Positions 1-11,279 of a DNA stretch of 64,000 bases are shown piece by piece; position 1 is the first letter of the stretch, and the number at the start of each line of letters is the position of its first letter. The stretch lies in the NCBI GenBank assembly GCA_036850595.1, contig CM072170.1, positions 12,554,303 to 12,618,302 on the forward strand. The letters are read 5' to 3'. This stretch comes from Rhyacichthys aspro. Its lineage: Eukaryota > Chordata > Actinopteri > Gobiiformes > Rhyacichthyidae. Position numbers and translations under genes: made by a program. The notes beneath the pieces were generated by a model that saw only the letters and a list, made by a program, of their open reading frames with translations, was not told the DNA's origin and ran no database searches.

Positions 1-315
1 ATAATAGAAAAGTTGGCGTATAGTATTTTGGTGGTAGAATACTGGAAGTTAAGTCCGTCAGAGTCAAAGACGAGAAGCTCAGGTCACTTTTCCAGGTTTC
101 CATGTTAGCTTCAGCAGAACCCACATTGTTATGAGAGTGAATGGAAGCAGGAGAGACAGATAATAGAAGGAGAAAGAATCCGGCCAACATCTCTAACCCT
201 GTATTCTCAAGAGCACAGACACCTAGTCAGGCCAACGCAACCCTGACAGCGCTGTGTGCAGCTGGCACTTGACAATTTCTCAGTGTACTCAAGTCAAGCC
301 TATGCATTATTGTTA

Positions 316-346
316 TTGTGAGCATTTGAAGCAAGGACAAAATTCT
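316..346 (+). repeat. Local direct repeat, copy 1
   Basis: The string TGTGAGCATTTGAAGCAAGG followed by ACA-AATTCT occurs here and again at about 703-732, with one mismatch in the trailing part. Weaker similarity continues downstream (CAACATGTTC near 412 against CAACATGCTC near 761). This suggests an old tandem duplication of about 385-bp spacing, or two fragments of one dispersed element. Confidence 0.7.
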
Positions 347-702
347 AGATTAGAAGTACTAGAGAAGTACAGATACTGTACTGAAGGGTCAGAAAGTGCT
401 TATCCTCCAGCGCAACATGTTCTTGCACTAGTAGTAGTACTAGTAGTACACTTGAAGCTGTAGTAGCAGAAAACTTCCCACACAACAATAAGTTTGCTCT
501 TATTGTATTAAAGTAAAACTGAACCATTTCAGTGTATCTACAAAGTTTGAGAACTTACCTTAAACTTCGAGCTTTGAGTTGAGTGTTAGACTGATGTACT
601 CCCACATGTATCTCCACCTCGTGAATGCATTACCAATAATCAGACAACTGTCACTTAGCTTTTTAAAGCAAAAAAAGTCATGCACAGCAGGTTTAAGTGT
701 TT

Positions 703-732
703 TTGTGAGCATTTGAAGCAAGGACATAATTC
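703..732 (+). repeat. Local direct repeat, copy 2
   Basis: This is the second copy of the repeat at 316-346. It is nearly identical over about 30 bases, with diverged but alignable sequence up to about 785. Confidence 0.7.
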
Positions 733-2392
733 TCAGTTAGTCAGAGAGACACAACACTGCTCAACATGCTCATGCTCTAGTACCCACCAACTAAAAATCA
801 TCTAAAAAGTGAGCATGTTTTATTGCAATTAAAATGTCATTATCACCATTCGTTTTACATATTTTAAAATCTCTGCCTGAGAGATACTTTACACCTGCTC
901 CTTAATATTCATGAGCTTTAAATAGAATACTTCAAGTGATGTGTACTTTAATGGAGTTTTCTCAAAAGTCTGTTCTCACATGAACTTGAAGTCTTACAAT
1001 ACGTGTTCACTGAAGCTGCTCTGCCCTGATATGAAGCATGTAATGGCGCTTCAGAGTGTACGCACACGTGTGCCCTCGCCCCCGCCCAAAAGCCTATTAC
1101 CCTATCTTTTAAAGGGCCGTCGCACGGCGCACAGAGACAGATCATCTCCAGTAATTCCATTTTACCTCTTGGGATTTTTTTGCAATAAGTGCGCTCTGCA
1201 GGCATTTAATTTATGGCCACTGCGTCGCTGGCACCGCGGTGATGTAAAAAAGCTCCGGTCCTGACACATCCTTCCTCACCATTTGTTTCTCCCCTCGTCC
1301 CCGCTCTCCTTGTCGGAGTCGACCCGGGCTGCTCTGTGCTTGTGAGTCAGAGAGTGTTATGACGATGAGACGGCTCCAGCGCAGTGTTAAAGCCCATTAC
1401 AGCGTTGGCCCTGTTGAACACCGCAGCTGAGCCCCAAGTGCACAGCCTTCATTCCGCCTGAGGGAAGACAGGACAGTGAAAATACACGCCTCACATTTTA
1501 ATAAGACACACTGTTCGGCGCCGTTTAACATTTCACAACAAATCCTACCTCGGAGTCGCAGGTTTATCGCTCAGACCGTTGAAAAGTTTTAATTACCAGC
1601 CGCGTGTCTTTCCAGAAACGGCGTCCTTGTTTTGCTACAGTCAGAACACACTGTCAACAGTTTTATTTGGATGACAGACAAAGCAACAGAAAACTCATTA
1701 CAGCTGTGTGCGGATTGTGCTGCATAACAAGGACATTTGGAGAAACGGCTGAGGTCATTTCAGAGCTCTGAGTGCCACGTGAAAATTATTCATTGACATG
1801 CACTGAAATGGGGAAAAGGCCCAAACTGTTGAAAATAAAACTTTCCACGCTGCACCAATGCCTTTAAGAAATAGTATGGTTTCATGACTTTTTCCATTTT
1901 CTGCCCATTCAATAAACCTATCAAACCAATGCACACATGTTCCCCTCTGTTGGCCTTGTGTTGACACTCAGACGGAGCGCTGGGCTTTTCACTCTCCACC
2001 TGTTACCATGTCCTTCCTGTCCTCCAGAGAGTCCTCCTCGGAGTTGGACTTTTCCCAAGCACAAAGCCTTGTAAGTCTGTCGCGGCCCAGCGCTAGAAAT
2101 GAAATACTGCGGCCTCGATACCAAACGGCGAACACATGAAACACTCCAAACAATGACAAAGCTAGCGCATTATGTTTGTTTATTTATATAATTCTGATTT
2201 ATGTCTTGACAGGACATGTAAATATGAGCCATTTTTAGCTCCGGCTTGGCTTCTGAAGGGGTTTCTATCTTGTTTCGTCGGTTTGCCGCCGCAGAATAAA
2301 TGGTGTTGTTGAACAAGCTAAATGTGCACCATATAAAACGTACGGGCTTTTTTTAGGTTAAAGGATGTATTAAGACTTGTGTGTGAGATTGT

Positions 2393-2411
2393 GTGTGTGT
2401 GTGTGTGTGTG
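2393..2411 (+). repeat. (TG)n microsatellite
   Basis: An almost pure run of TG dinucleotides, preceded by an interrupted TGTGTGAGAT stretch from about 2380. It is short and likely to vary in length between individuals. Confidence 0.85.
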
Positions 2412-2539
2412 CTTCATGTTCTCCTCATTCCCTTTCCTTACCTCTGTTCACCACCGTTTTGACAGTTTGGGCTGATTTTTTTTTTTTTTTTAAGACTTCT
2501 TCTGGAATAAGTGGTGCATTTTTCACAAACAAATATCCC

Positions 2540-2900
2540 AGCCTGGACGTGCCCATCCATCCCCACTCACCTTTTTCTCTCTTCCTCACTTCAGCCCTGT
2601 CTCTCCTCCTCCTCCTCTCCCTCTGTCTCTCCTGTCCTCCATTTAAATTCCTGTCTGCAATCAGACGCAGCATAAATATCCACCTCTTTTAGAAGCTCAG
2701 GGAAAGTCATTTCCATAACACAAGTGCTCAGACAAAACAAACTGCCACTCCAGCCAGCTCCTATTGCACTAATTGACCAAGTTTGATGAGCATGCTCTTC
2801 CTTTATTTTTAGCTCTTTCCCCTCCTTTTTCTTACCCCCCTTCCTCTCCATCACTTTAACCCTCAAGTACACTCCCATCTCCCTCTTTACTACCTGCCCC
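2540..2900 (+). other. Pyrimidine-biased low-complexity tract
   Basis: The plus strand is dominated by C and T, with CTCCT-type runs at 2580-2640 and again at 2800-2890. The complementary strand therefore reads as Glu/Arg/Lys-rich open frames, which are composition artefacts and not genes. Tracts of this kind can form triplex or other unusual structures; that is general knowledge and is not shown here. Confidence 0.6.
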
Positions 2901-4388
2901 CAACGCAGGGCTTTGTGCGGAAAAAGGGGCAATAACACTATGTGGCTTTTTGCTTTGCAGGAGGAAAATGAGTAACTACCTTGGTTTTTCCAGCCATCCA
3001 GTGATAAATGCCATTTGTCTATTTTAATTTTTTTTACTTTAATTTTCTTTTTTTGGATGTCCTTCTACCCTTTCACCTCCTGATTGCGCTTTAAAATGAC
3101 AACTAATGTCTCAGTTCATACACTACAGGCGACTGATGAATATTGCAGCGGGGACTTCATTTAGGTGTGGTGATGGTGGCTTTTTTTGGGCGTGGTGGGG
3201 CGGGGTTATCTCTTATTTAAACGACCAAGGCACAGTCATGGAACAACCCAACCCCTCCTTCAGAAGGATGGCTGCTGGCTCCCTGTGGAAGGACCGTCTC
3301 GCCCCACCTTCCTCTTACTCCTCCTGCCTCATCTCTTCACTTTAACCATTCTGTCTACCTGTCTCATCTTGTTTGTTTTTGCCGTCTCACTAAAAGCTGA
3401 CTGTTTGCCATGATTTCTAATCCAACAAGACTAGCGCCAACAGAAAAAGGCACAGCGCGCACATGCACAGACAGAGCATTATCATTACGCCGCCATGAGT
3501 GACACAAGCAAACAAGCTCCATCCATCTTAATGTAGGCTACTTTTCATATTGTTGACGTCCATAGCCGCAGGGAGAGAGGCGTAGTAGTGGGGGCATGCC
3601 TTCTGCGGGGCTTTGATTCCATTTATTCTGCCCTTGAGTGGATTATTGTTTCACATGGGGCATTAAACATGGGTGGCGGGGTGTTATTTAACGCTCTCAT
3701 ACCTCCCCCGGGGGGACCCTGCATGTGAACTAATCTCAGGCCATTCGATCCCGGTGAAGTCACGGCGTGGCCCACTTCAGAAAGCGCCCTCCACTCTCCA
3801 GCACATTTTAACTCAGCATTACGCAGGGATATCATATTCTATTTAATTTGCTCATCCAAGCGCTCCCTGGAACCTCTTACACCATGCCAGTAGGAGTGGA
3901 TACACTTCTCTGATATCCAACACTCACACACCAGCAGTGTAGACTCACCAAAGCAGCGGACAGCCGCATACTTTCTGCATATGTCATGTGTCACTCTCTG
4001 TCCATGTGTGAGCTCTGCCATGTATGCATGTCCACATATGAAACTATGCATACATGAACACTTGTAATGGCATGCCTCTTGAAAGCAATAACTTTAATTT
4101 ATTTTTTTTGCCTAATCTTTGTCCCGAGAGTACATTTTGTTTCAGATGCAGCACTGTAGTTAAAGCAAATCTGCTAGTCTCATAGAAAATAGTCTCATCC
4201 AAAGTTGTGTTTTTGTCATTTTCCACTTTGCTTTGATATCTTTATGGTGTAATGATTCTCTTATTTTCTCCCCACTCTTGTACTGGCCCAGGTGTTTTCT
4301 GTAGCCTATGTATTTCTCTTTTTATCCAGTCGCTTCTTTTCAATAAACTTCTCTAACTGACCTCTCTTTGCCCTGATTGGTCGATCAG

Positions 4389-4585
4389 GTCGTCTGGGGA
4401 GGCAAGGAATGGGGAGATGCTGGAGCTGAACATGAGTAACATCAGTGCGGACGTGCTGGAGCAGCTGCTGGAGTTTGTGTACACCGGATCGCTGGTCATC
4501 GACTCGGCCAACGCCAAGACACTGCTGGAGGCCGCCAACAAGTTCCAGTTCAACACCTTCTGCAAAGTCTGCGTCTCATTCCTAG
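4389..4585 (+). CDS. klhl29: klhl29 exon: C-terminal half of BTB domain
   Basis: This 197-bp exon starts after a pyrimidine-rich tract ending in TCAG at 4385-4388 and ends at a GTACGA donor (4586). It opens with one base that completes a codon begun in the previous exon, has 65 full codons, then one base of a split Glu codon. The peptide contains LELNMSNISADVLEQLLEFV followed by YTGSLVIDSANAKTLLEAA. This is the alpha-helical second half of a BTB/POZ fold with the hallmark FVYTGSL (residues 29-35 counted from the first complete codon, Ser at 4390). In this family the region contributes to homodimerisation and CUL3 contact. The ATG at 4417 is an internal Met, not a start. The first half of BTB (FTDLxI-type strand, VHxxVLAxxS helix) was not found between 1 and 4388 and probably lies upstream of the window. 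Confidence 0.93.
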
Positions 4586-5760
4586 GTACGAACACAGCAG
4601 AATAGATTAGTGTTTTTACAGCTTTTCAGGAGCCCCCTGCTTTTTTGAAAACACTACAGAAGAATCAGCAAGTACCCCATGAATACTGCCATCTAGGGCT
4701 GATAATAGACAGTAAAAGGCCTTTTTATTCTTCCTTTTCATGAGGGATGGGAATTTCTCTCACCAAAATCCCGTGAGTCAACCTTGTGCCTATGTTTATG
4801 TTACAGTTTGCAAAAAAAAAAGTAGACTGGCTTTTTTCTGAAGTAAAACAAACAAACTATGCAAGCTCTTTTTGCAATTGGCCCAAAGTAACTACTTCCT
4901 GTAGCGAGACAATGATGTGAGAAATAAAGGGGCTTGTGTTCCTAAAAGTCTAGTCTACTTTTGGTTCCGGCTGCAACCGTGCTTCACAAAGATGAATGGC
5001 TAGATATTAGAAATGGATGCAAGGCTGCAGTGCTTTTGTGGCCATCTCAAGATATTCCACTTTAATTTAATCTAAATGTCAGCACAGTTGTGTTACCAAA
5101 GATAGTTTTAAGGCCATTGTTATTTGCAAACTGCTGATCTGAATGCATTTCCTCACAACCTAATAACAAAATTTAAGATTTTAAGGCTCGAGAGTTGTGC
5201 ACTCAATAAATGCCTTGAAGCTTCCAAAGACTTTCCTAATATTTGTTGGTATTTTACTCATTTCAGATAGTGAGACTAATATTTTCACCTTAGTGGTGTA
5301 GGTGGAGTTCACTGCAGGATGGTGTAAGGAATTGAAACTCCCTGAAGACTGCAGCAGTGGATAAACTGAAACATTTGAACATGAATCATTTTTTTGCTTA
5401 TTTCTTTGCTGCCTGGTACTAAATCAACCATCAACTAGTAGTGGATTGCACTAGGGCTCATCACTGATTTATCGTTATTACTCTATTAGTCACAATGTCT
5501 GTGTTGCAAAAATAATATAATGGGCTTCAATATGACACATTAATATTTCCATGTCAAAATAAGAATCTAAATTCAAAGTGTGTGGCACCATTTGACTATT
5601 GGAAGTCCAGATCTTTTATTCTGAGTAAAGTTCAATTATTGCTATACCAAATGGGACATGTTCTCACACACTTTTAATGTGTGTGTATTGTGTAGTGTAA
5701 AGCTGTCAAACAATAAAACATGTTTACTGATACTGTAGTTTGAGACATTGCTGGACATGA

Positions 5761-5878
5761 AATATCCCCATGTGCACTTTCCTGTTATGTTGTGTATCTA
5801 ATATTATCAGCTGTCACTATGTCCAGCTGTCCAGAATATATAAGAATATATAAGTGTACATTTCCTTAATGAATGTGG
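5761..5878 (+). repeat. Intronic direct duplication, copy 1
   Basis: This starts AATATCCCCATGTGCAC and ends GAATGTGG. It matches 6084-6191 almost throughout, with a few substitutions and an extra repeat of ATATAAGAAT-type sequence (118 against 108 bases). It includes the shared string ATCAGCTGTCACTATGTCCA. Confidence 0.88.
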
Positions 5879-6083
5879 TTAATAATATAATTCAGTTTAT
5901 TACAATGCAATACTAAACAACATTATTATGACTATTACTCTATAAATATCTCTGTGGTCATGTATGAAACCAATTTGTTACAAATGATTTCTAGTTTGTC
6001 ACTTTGTCAGGGCTTTAAAGATATTCTTTGAACATGTGTTTGCCTTCATACTGGATTATGATAATATGCGGCCTTAGCTGCAT

Positions 6084-6191
6084 AATATCCCCATGTGCAC
6101 TTTCCTGTTCTGTCGTGTATCTAATGTTATCAGCTGTCACTATGTCCAGCTGTCCAGAAATATAAAGTGTACATTTCCTAACTGAATGTGG
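6084..6191 (+). repeat. Intronic direct duplication, copy 2
   Basis: This is the second copy of the unit at 5761-5878, in the same orientation, 323 bases downstream. It lacks the short internal ATATAAGAAT expansion of the first copy. Confidence 0.88.
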
Positions 6192-7607
6192 CACATCCTG
6201 CTCCTTTATGTCATGTTTCCAAAGCTAACCACTGCGTAGTAAGACTTGTGCCTGCAAACCTTTGACAGGCGCGGCGCCTCTGATCTCCTCCCGTTGGGCC
6301 AGGCCGAGCACGGGGGCAGATTTCTAAAAAGGTCAGGGAACAATTGTCACTTAAATGTCAAATCTTTTGGCCTGAGCCGTGATTGAATCGAAAAATAGCA
6401 AAACAGATTGATACTTAGACAAGGTGTGGAAAGTGGGGCGAATGAGAGGAGGGTTTTTTTCTGGAGCCCACAGGGGTCACATGAAAAGCAAATGGCATGT
6501 TCCACACTTTAATGGCATAGACACTGCAAAAAGCTGCAAAGGTCAGCTTTTGCATTCAGTTTAATACAATGTTTTGGGTATCCATAACACAAGGGAAGTG
6601 CATGTTGGTAAAAAGGTCACCACCAGGATAGGACTGAAAAGAGAGTAAAGGGGAGCAGCGGCTGCCGCGTTATTGATTTGTTTTTCTCCATTTGGGCACA
6701 AACAGGGAAAACAGGGAAGCCATTTGTAGACTTCATTTCCAGTGAGACGTCAATCCATTCTCCCACGACAAGATTCATGGCATTTCGGTGCATTAGAAGG
6801 TGGAAAGATACCGCACGACTGTGTCCTTGAGCACAGAGAAATTGATACTGTGTCAGATGGTATTGAAGTGTGGAACAAATACACTGCGGAGAAATGGCAA
6901 ACATCTCCTCGACCTACTTCTACCACTTCTGTTCACACAACTATCTCTGAGTTTATCTAACCTAAAAAAGTAACAGTCTTTCAGAGAGGAGTTTTTATTG
7001 GATCCGCTTTAGTGTGGTGTGATAATGACCTTGAGTGTTTTTACTCTGTGATTTATCCCCTGTTCACATGTAGCTAGGTATTTATCTTTGAAAATGTTTC
7101 TTTTTCTATGTTTTTTGGTTTTAAGTCACACAAACAAGCACTTTTTTCAAAAAGCTGAGCTTTTTGTGTTTGTGAAATGTTGTGACGTCTCAACTCAGTT
7201 TGCACATACCTCTTGTTTTGTGTATGAGCGAGTGCATATATATGCTAATAATATAAACAATAAAGGCTAGGTTTAAGGACAAGTTACAAGTAAACAACCT
7301 TTTAGCCTTCATTGCTCATCAAACTATGCTGCAAGACGATACTGAAAACCTTTCACAATAAATGCCATCTTAATAAATATTAGGCTCTCCAAGTGCCACC
7401 AACTCTTCTGTGTTTGATTACAGGTCATACACAGTAAGGAGTATAGTATAGGAGTAACTAACTAGGCAGTACTTTAAACTGCACCTTTATATTGAAATGT
7501 GAAAATTATTAAGAACTAAATTAGGACTGACCCTATAGTTAAGCAATGTTAAAACCAGAGTATAATATTATAATTTAAAATAAAGGTTCCACTGAAGAAA
7601 GTACCAC

Positions 7608-7641
7608 CAGTGGTTCTTGTTCTATAATTTGAGAACCACTG
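7608..7641. repeat. Small palindrome with hAT-like ends (possible relic)
   Basis: It begins CAGTGGTTCT and ends TTTGAGAACCACTG. The two ends are near reverse complements (CAGTGGTTCTCAAA is a common terminal motif of vertebrate hAT/Charlie elements). The spacer is only a few bases and no matching 8-bp target duplication is visible, so it may be an internally deleted relic or chance. Confidence 0.35.
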
Positions 7642-8842
7642 CTATAAACAGTTAACCCTTTCCTTTTACCTTATAAATCCTGAAGAGTGTTGTGTTAAAA
7701 CAATTTTTGTGCATCAGCCATAATCATTTTATTAAAAAGAAGCTTCAGAACATAGCAAGTGACTCCAATTTCAAAGAAATATTGTTTCAAATTTACACTG
7801 GCAATTTTGTTGGGTATGTGAGTGCCTCAGTGATTAATTTGGTTCATTGCATGCCACTTCATAGCTACTGTCTACTCTATCAAATTAATCCAAAAAGCCC
7901 AAAACCCTAAAAATGCTGGAGTGATTAAAAATAGTAGTAACATTTATATAATGTGGGTGAAATACACTTTAAACAAGACATTTTGCCATGTGCTTTGTGT
8001 ATTATCAGAAAAAAAACAAAGGTAGTGGCATAAATGACATGTGATAAATACAATGGTTTATTGTTAAAAAATGTGTTCAACAGAAATAGCAGAGCTCATG
8101 GCCCATTCTTTGATGCATGATGAATCCTGCTTTATTTGTTCTGTAGTTTTGTTTAGTTGTGATTGAGCAGATGTTCGCTGACCTTTATTGGCTCGTATTT
8201 GCTCAGGAAACGCTCTCGGACTCTGTCTCTAGTGATAAAAGGCCAGCCGCTGCTTTGCTTGATGGCTATTGTTTAATCAGGCCTCTCTTTGTGGCCAGCT
8301 GATGCAGCCGTGTACATGTGTCCGCTCTAACTCCGGTACGTTTCCCTCTTTTGACAAATAGCAGAGTGCGTTGAAAACTAATATTACAGACAAAGCCACT
8401 TAAATGGACCTTTCCCAAAGATCAGAGCCGGTAGTGTGGGGCCTTCCCCTGCTGGCTGGCTGCTGGGTTAGTTTCATATATTCTCTGCTGTGTGACAGGG
8501 CTCCTTTTAAGTGGCCCAGCTAATCCCAAATCCAGCGGTCTGTGCTGGGTTTTGAGCGATCGATTCCCCTCGTTGTTTGTCCCCAGAGCTGTTTTGAGTT
8601 ATTATACGTGTTCTCCCTTAGTCCCAAGCAGATAGAGCCCCCAAAATGCCGTGAGTGTGTTTTACCTGCTGCCTCTGAAGCCCTCTACATCTGTGATCTT
8701 TCTACAGACAACTGAATGATGTTTTTCCACCGTCTTAATCAATTGGCTTGTCTTTGTTCCTCACTTGTTTTGCCTTCTCTTCTCTCTGCCTTTCTCCCCG
8801 TCTGCCTTTTTTCCCTCGCTGCACGGCCTTTATCGACTCCAG

Positions 8843-8955
8843 AGAAGCAGCTGACTGCGGCGAACTGTCTGGGCGTGCTGGCTATGGCTGAAGCTATGAG
8901 CTGCACAGAGCTCCATAACATGGCTAAGGCGTTTGCTCTGCAGAACTTTCCCGAG
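8843..8955 (+). CDS. klhl29: klhl29 exon: start of BACK domain
   Basis: This 113-bp exon follows an acceptor at 8841-8842 and is preceded by a strong CT-rich tract (about 8755-8820). Its first two bases complete the Glu codon left open by the previous exon. It then reads KQLTAANCLGVLAMAEAM, SCTELHNMAKAFAL and QNFPE, and ends on a codon boundary before a GTGGGT donor at 8956. The pattern 'L-x-x-x-N-C-L-G-x-x-x-M-A-E-A-M-x-C-x-E-L' is the usual start of a BACK domain and includes the 3-box helix that supports CUL3 binding in BTB-Kelch proteins. A donor one base later (GTACAG at 8960) is also possible by sequence. It would add GTGG and break the frame with the next exon, so I chose 8955. Confidence 0.93.
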
Positions 8956-9923
8956 GTGGGTACAGATTTACGATCTCTGTGAACAGCCCATTAAGTGATT
9001 TCTGTCGAGTTAAGCCCTTACCACCGAGAAAATAACAGCAAATAAATCTAACTCCAACTCTAATAGATGCTTTTAGTGACCAATAAATGACTAAGTGACT
9101 TACCTAAAATCAAGCATTTACATTTTGTAGGACAGCACAGTGGAAAGTAAAGTGTTTACTCTAAGCTTGGCACGTTTAATGTTCAATTGTTGACTTCTTC
9201 AAGGTCTGCAGAGGGAAAACAGTTTTTCCGCTCCAAACATTTATGTATGGCCGAGTTCAAGGTCCAGAACAAAGGTTTTCAGCAGTTTATGGTCTTGGAT
9301 TTAAAGAATAAAAATTTCCAGATGGCACACTATTAAGAAATAGATTTGAAAGTGCATTGTGTAGGATACAGTCTAACAAATAGAACACATCATGTACAAT
9401 TGAATCAAAATAAAAGACATGGGAAAAATGGATATTTAAAGCTTCAAGTTAGAGTTAAAGTTCTTACACACGTCAAGAACAGACAAACAGAGCACGGCTG
9501 GTGTTTCAATTAGAGCACACATTCAGAGCTATTTTCACATTGTTTGTTTTTAGACAATAGCATGTCCCTGCGGGGCTACTGTAGCTGTGCACATGCCTTG
9601 TAAAGAAAAGAGTGAGATATGGAGTTATGTGGGGCTAAACTGTACCTGAATACACATAACAAATTTGTCAAGATGTCATATTGCATAAATCAGAGAAATA
9701 GAAAAAGAAAATGAATTTGTTCACAGCCCAGAGAGCCGGAGTCATCCTGTGAGTATTATGATCAGAAGTTGTCAAAAGCTGTCAAAGACGCAGGCTCTGT
9801 ACACTTGTTGTATTTTCTCCAAACTGTAAAAAGTTTTGATTGTCATAAGTTATTTTGACATTTGAAACCAACGGCGGAAACCTGGAGATAATGGAGTGCC
9901 TTGTTATTCTTGTGCTGCTGCAG
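8956..9923 (+). other. klhl29 intron (1.0 kb)
   Basis: This is the shortest intron in the window, with a GTGGGT donor and a CTGCTGCAG acceptor. It contains a minus-strand fragment of dispersed family A (about 9530-9602). No exon or other feature was seen. Confidence 0.85.
9530..9602 (-). repeat. Dispersed repeat family A fragment
   Basis: The reverse complement reads GCACAGCTACAGTAGCCCCG followed by CAGGGACATGCTATTGTCTA. It resembles the family A start seen at 17861, 40967 and 48482 on the plus strand (CATGTGAACAGCTATGGTAG then CCCTGGAGGGACA). Confidence 0.65.
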
Positions 9924-10070
9924 GTGGCGGGGCAGGAGGAGATCCTGAGCGTGTCCAAAGAGGACCTAGTGGCCTATTTGTCCAACGACAGCCTCAACAC
10001 CAAGGCAGAGGAGCTGGTCTACGAGACGGTCATCAAATGGATCAAACAGGACGCTGCCGCCAGGGTGCAG
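9924..10070 (+). CDS. klhl29: klhl29 exon: central BACK domain
   Basis: This 147-bp exon of exactly 49 codons starts at Val after CTGCTGCAG (acceptor at 9922-9923) and ends with Arg-Val-Gln before GTAATA at 10071. It carries the hydrophobic, acidic BACK core: EEILSVSKEDLVAYLSNDSL, then NTKAEELVYETVIKWI. The signature E-x-x-V-Y-x-x-V-x-x-W is visible at residues 133-142 of the partial product. Exon length is a multiple of three with phase 0 at both ends, so skipping it would keep the frame but remove the BACK core. An open frame extends upstream past the acceptor from an ATG at 9855, but that part is intronic. Confidence 0.93.
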
Positions 10071-11279
10071 GTAATAGGAAGCGCCTAATGAGGCTGTTTG
10101 TAAACTTTGTGTCTTGTCAGATGGGCCTCCCTAAAATGAGCGCACCTCGGATGTGTATCACGAGACAAAAAGCCAGATAAGACCCTTGTTACCACTGACA
10201 GTACAGATCGGCTAAGTCTGCCGAGCCGTAATGGTGCAGCTGTTCTATCGACCCTCTCTGCCTGCTCCGACGGCGGACTCCCTGTTCTCTCTGGGTATTG
10301 CTCATCAACTTTGTGCTTCAGATGGAGCCTAACGCAGCAGTTGTTCATAATCCCAGGAGCGCTTTGCCCCCAGAAAACCCTCTATTCTTAGTTACACTTG
10401 GTTTGTTTGTGAGGCACTGTACTGTTTTAAAACCAACAACGGCACAATCTCATCCGAGGTCCTTTTCCTCGCGGCCTAACAGGTGTTTGATTTATTCCTA
10501 GAGGCAGTTAATCTTACAGGATATATCCACACGATGGCTATTGACAGGAAGCTACAGCGGGTAAAAATTTTACTAACGCAGAATCGATACGAGTCAAGGT
10601 TAGAGTGCGGACATGAGCGTACATTTATTAAAAGGTAAATGACTCCAGCGTAGATAGGGATCCATCTACAAACTAAAACTTTGAGTTGTCGGATTTTTAT
10701 GGATTGTCACAAAACCCATTCTACTGTTTAAAAAAAAAGTGAGATTATCATCAAATAAATGACACCGGTCTATGTCTGAGTAGTCGTTCATTCACCAGTA
10801 ATGTCTTCCCATCAGCAAGTGAAAGTGAAAGTGGCTCTTATCTCACCAGCACACCTCCGTTGTCACTTTAACGGGACACATACATCAATGTTTGAATTTT
10901 TGGGGATTTTGCATTTATCCTCTGATATGTGGCACTCAAAAGATTAGGGCGGAATCCATCATGCCAATAAAGTGATTTGTAGTGGAGGATTAGTATTGAG
11001 TGCTATACAAAGCATTAGTTTAAACAACAAGCAAATGTTTCTCTGAATCATTCTGAGCACATGATGATGCTGTGTCAATAATAAGGAATAGGATTTGTTT
11101 CCCTTCAGGCTAGAGCTCAAGTGACACACGCTACATCAAGAAACCCTTAGTAAATCCACTGAAATTGGAATTTGTAAGGTAGCTGATGGGAAATTTCACA
11201 TCCTACGTCCGTCTGCAAATTCATCCACAACAAGAGCGATGCACAGTTTTAAAGGACGTACAATTCCTTTTATCTGCAT

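Larger units (their letters stand above)
1..4388 (+). other. Upstream klhl29 intron tail (non-coding)
   Basis: I see no exon that joins in phase to 4389. The stretch holds a local duplication (about 316-346 and 701-732), a family B fragment near 550-640, a GC-richer patch with CpGs near 1030-1330, a short TG repeat at 2393-2411, a T-run at 2478-2492, a strongly pyrimidine-biased tract at about 2540-2900, and a pyrimidine-rich approach to the 4388 acceptor. Open frames of 60-115 codons here show no recognisable domain. Calling it intron assumes that the BTB first-half exon lies before base 1. Confidence 0.7.
4586..8842 (+). other. klhl29 intron (4.3 kb)
   Basis: It has a GTACGA donor and a CT-rich approach to the 8842 acceptor. 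It is AT-rich with no supported exon. It contains a 110-bp direct duplication (5761-5878 and 6084-6191), a small palindrome with hAT-like ends at 7608-7641, and otherwise unremarkable sequence. From about 8160 to 8700 the base composition is more balanced and no repeats were seen. Confidence 0.85.

Noticed and set aside
2028..2070. 43-bp candidate exon with a CTGTCCTCCAG acceptor and a GTAAGT donor; one frame reads ESSSELDFSQAQSL.
   Set aside because: The splice signals are good, but the attractive frame ends in phase 0 while the next supported exon (4389) needs two leading bases. The phase-compatible frame (SPPRSWTFPKHKA) has no BTB resemblance. RNA-seq joining 2070 to 4389 would revive it as an alternative exon.
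4417..4605. ATG at 4417 as a translation start of a short protein.
   Set aside because: It lies within the BTB exon. Codons upstream of it belong to the same frame and match the family, so it is an internal Met, and the frame past 4585 is intronic.
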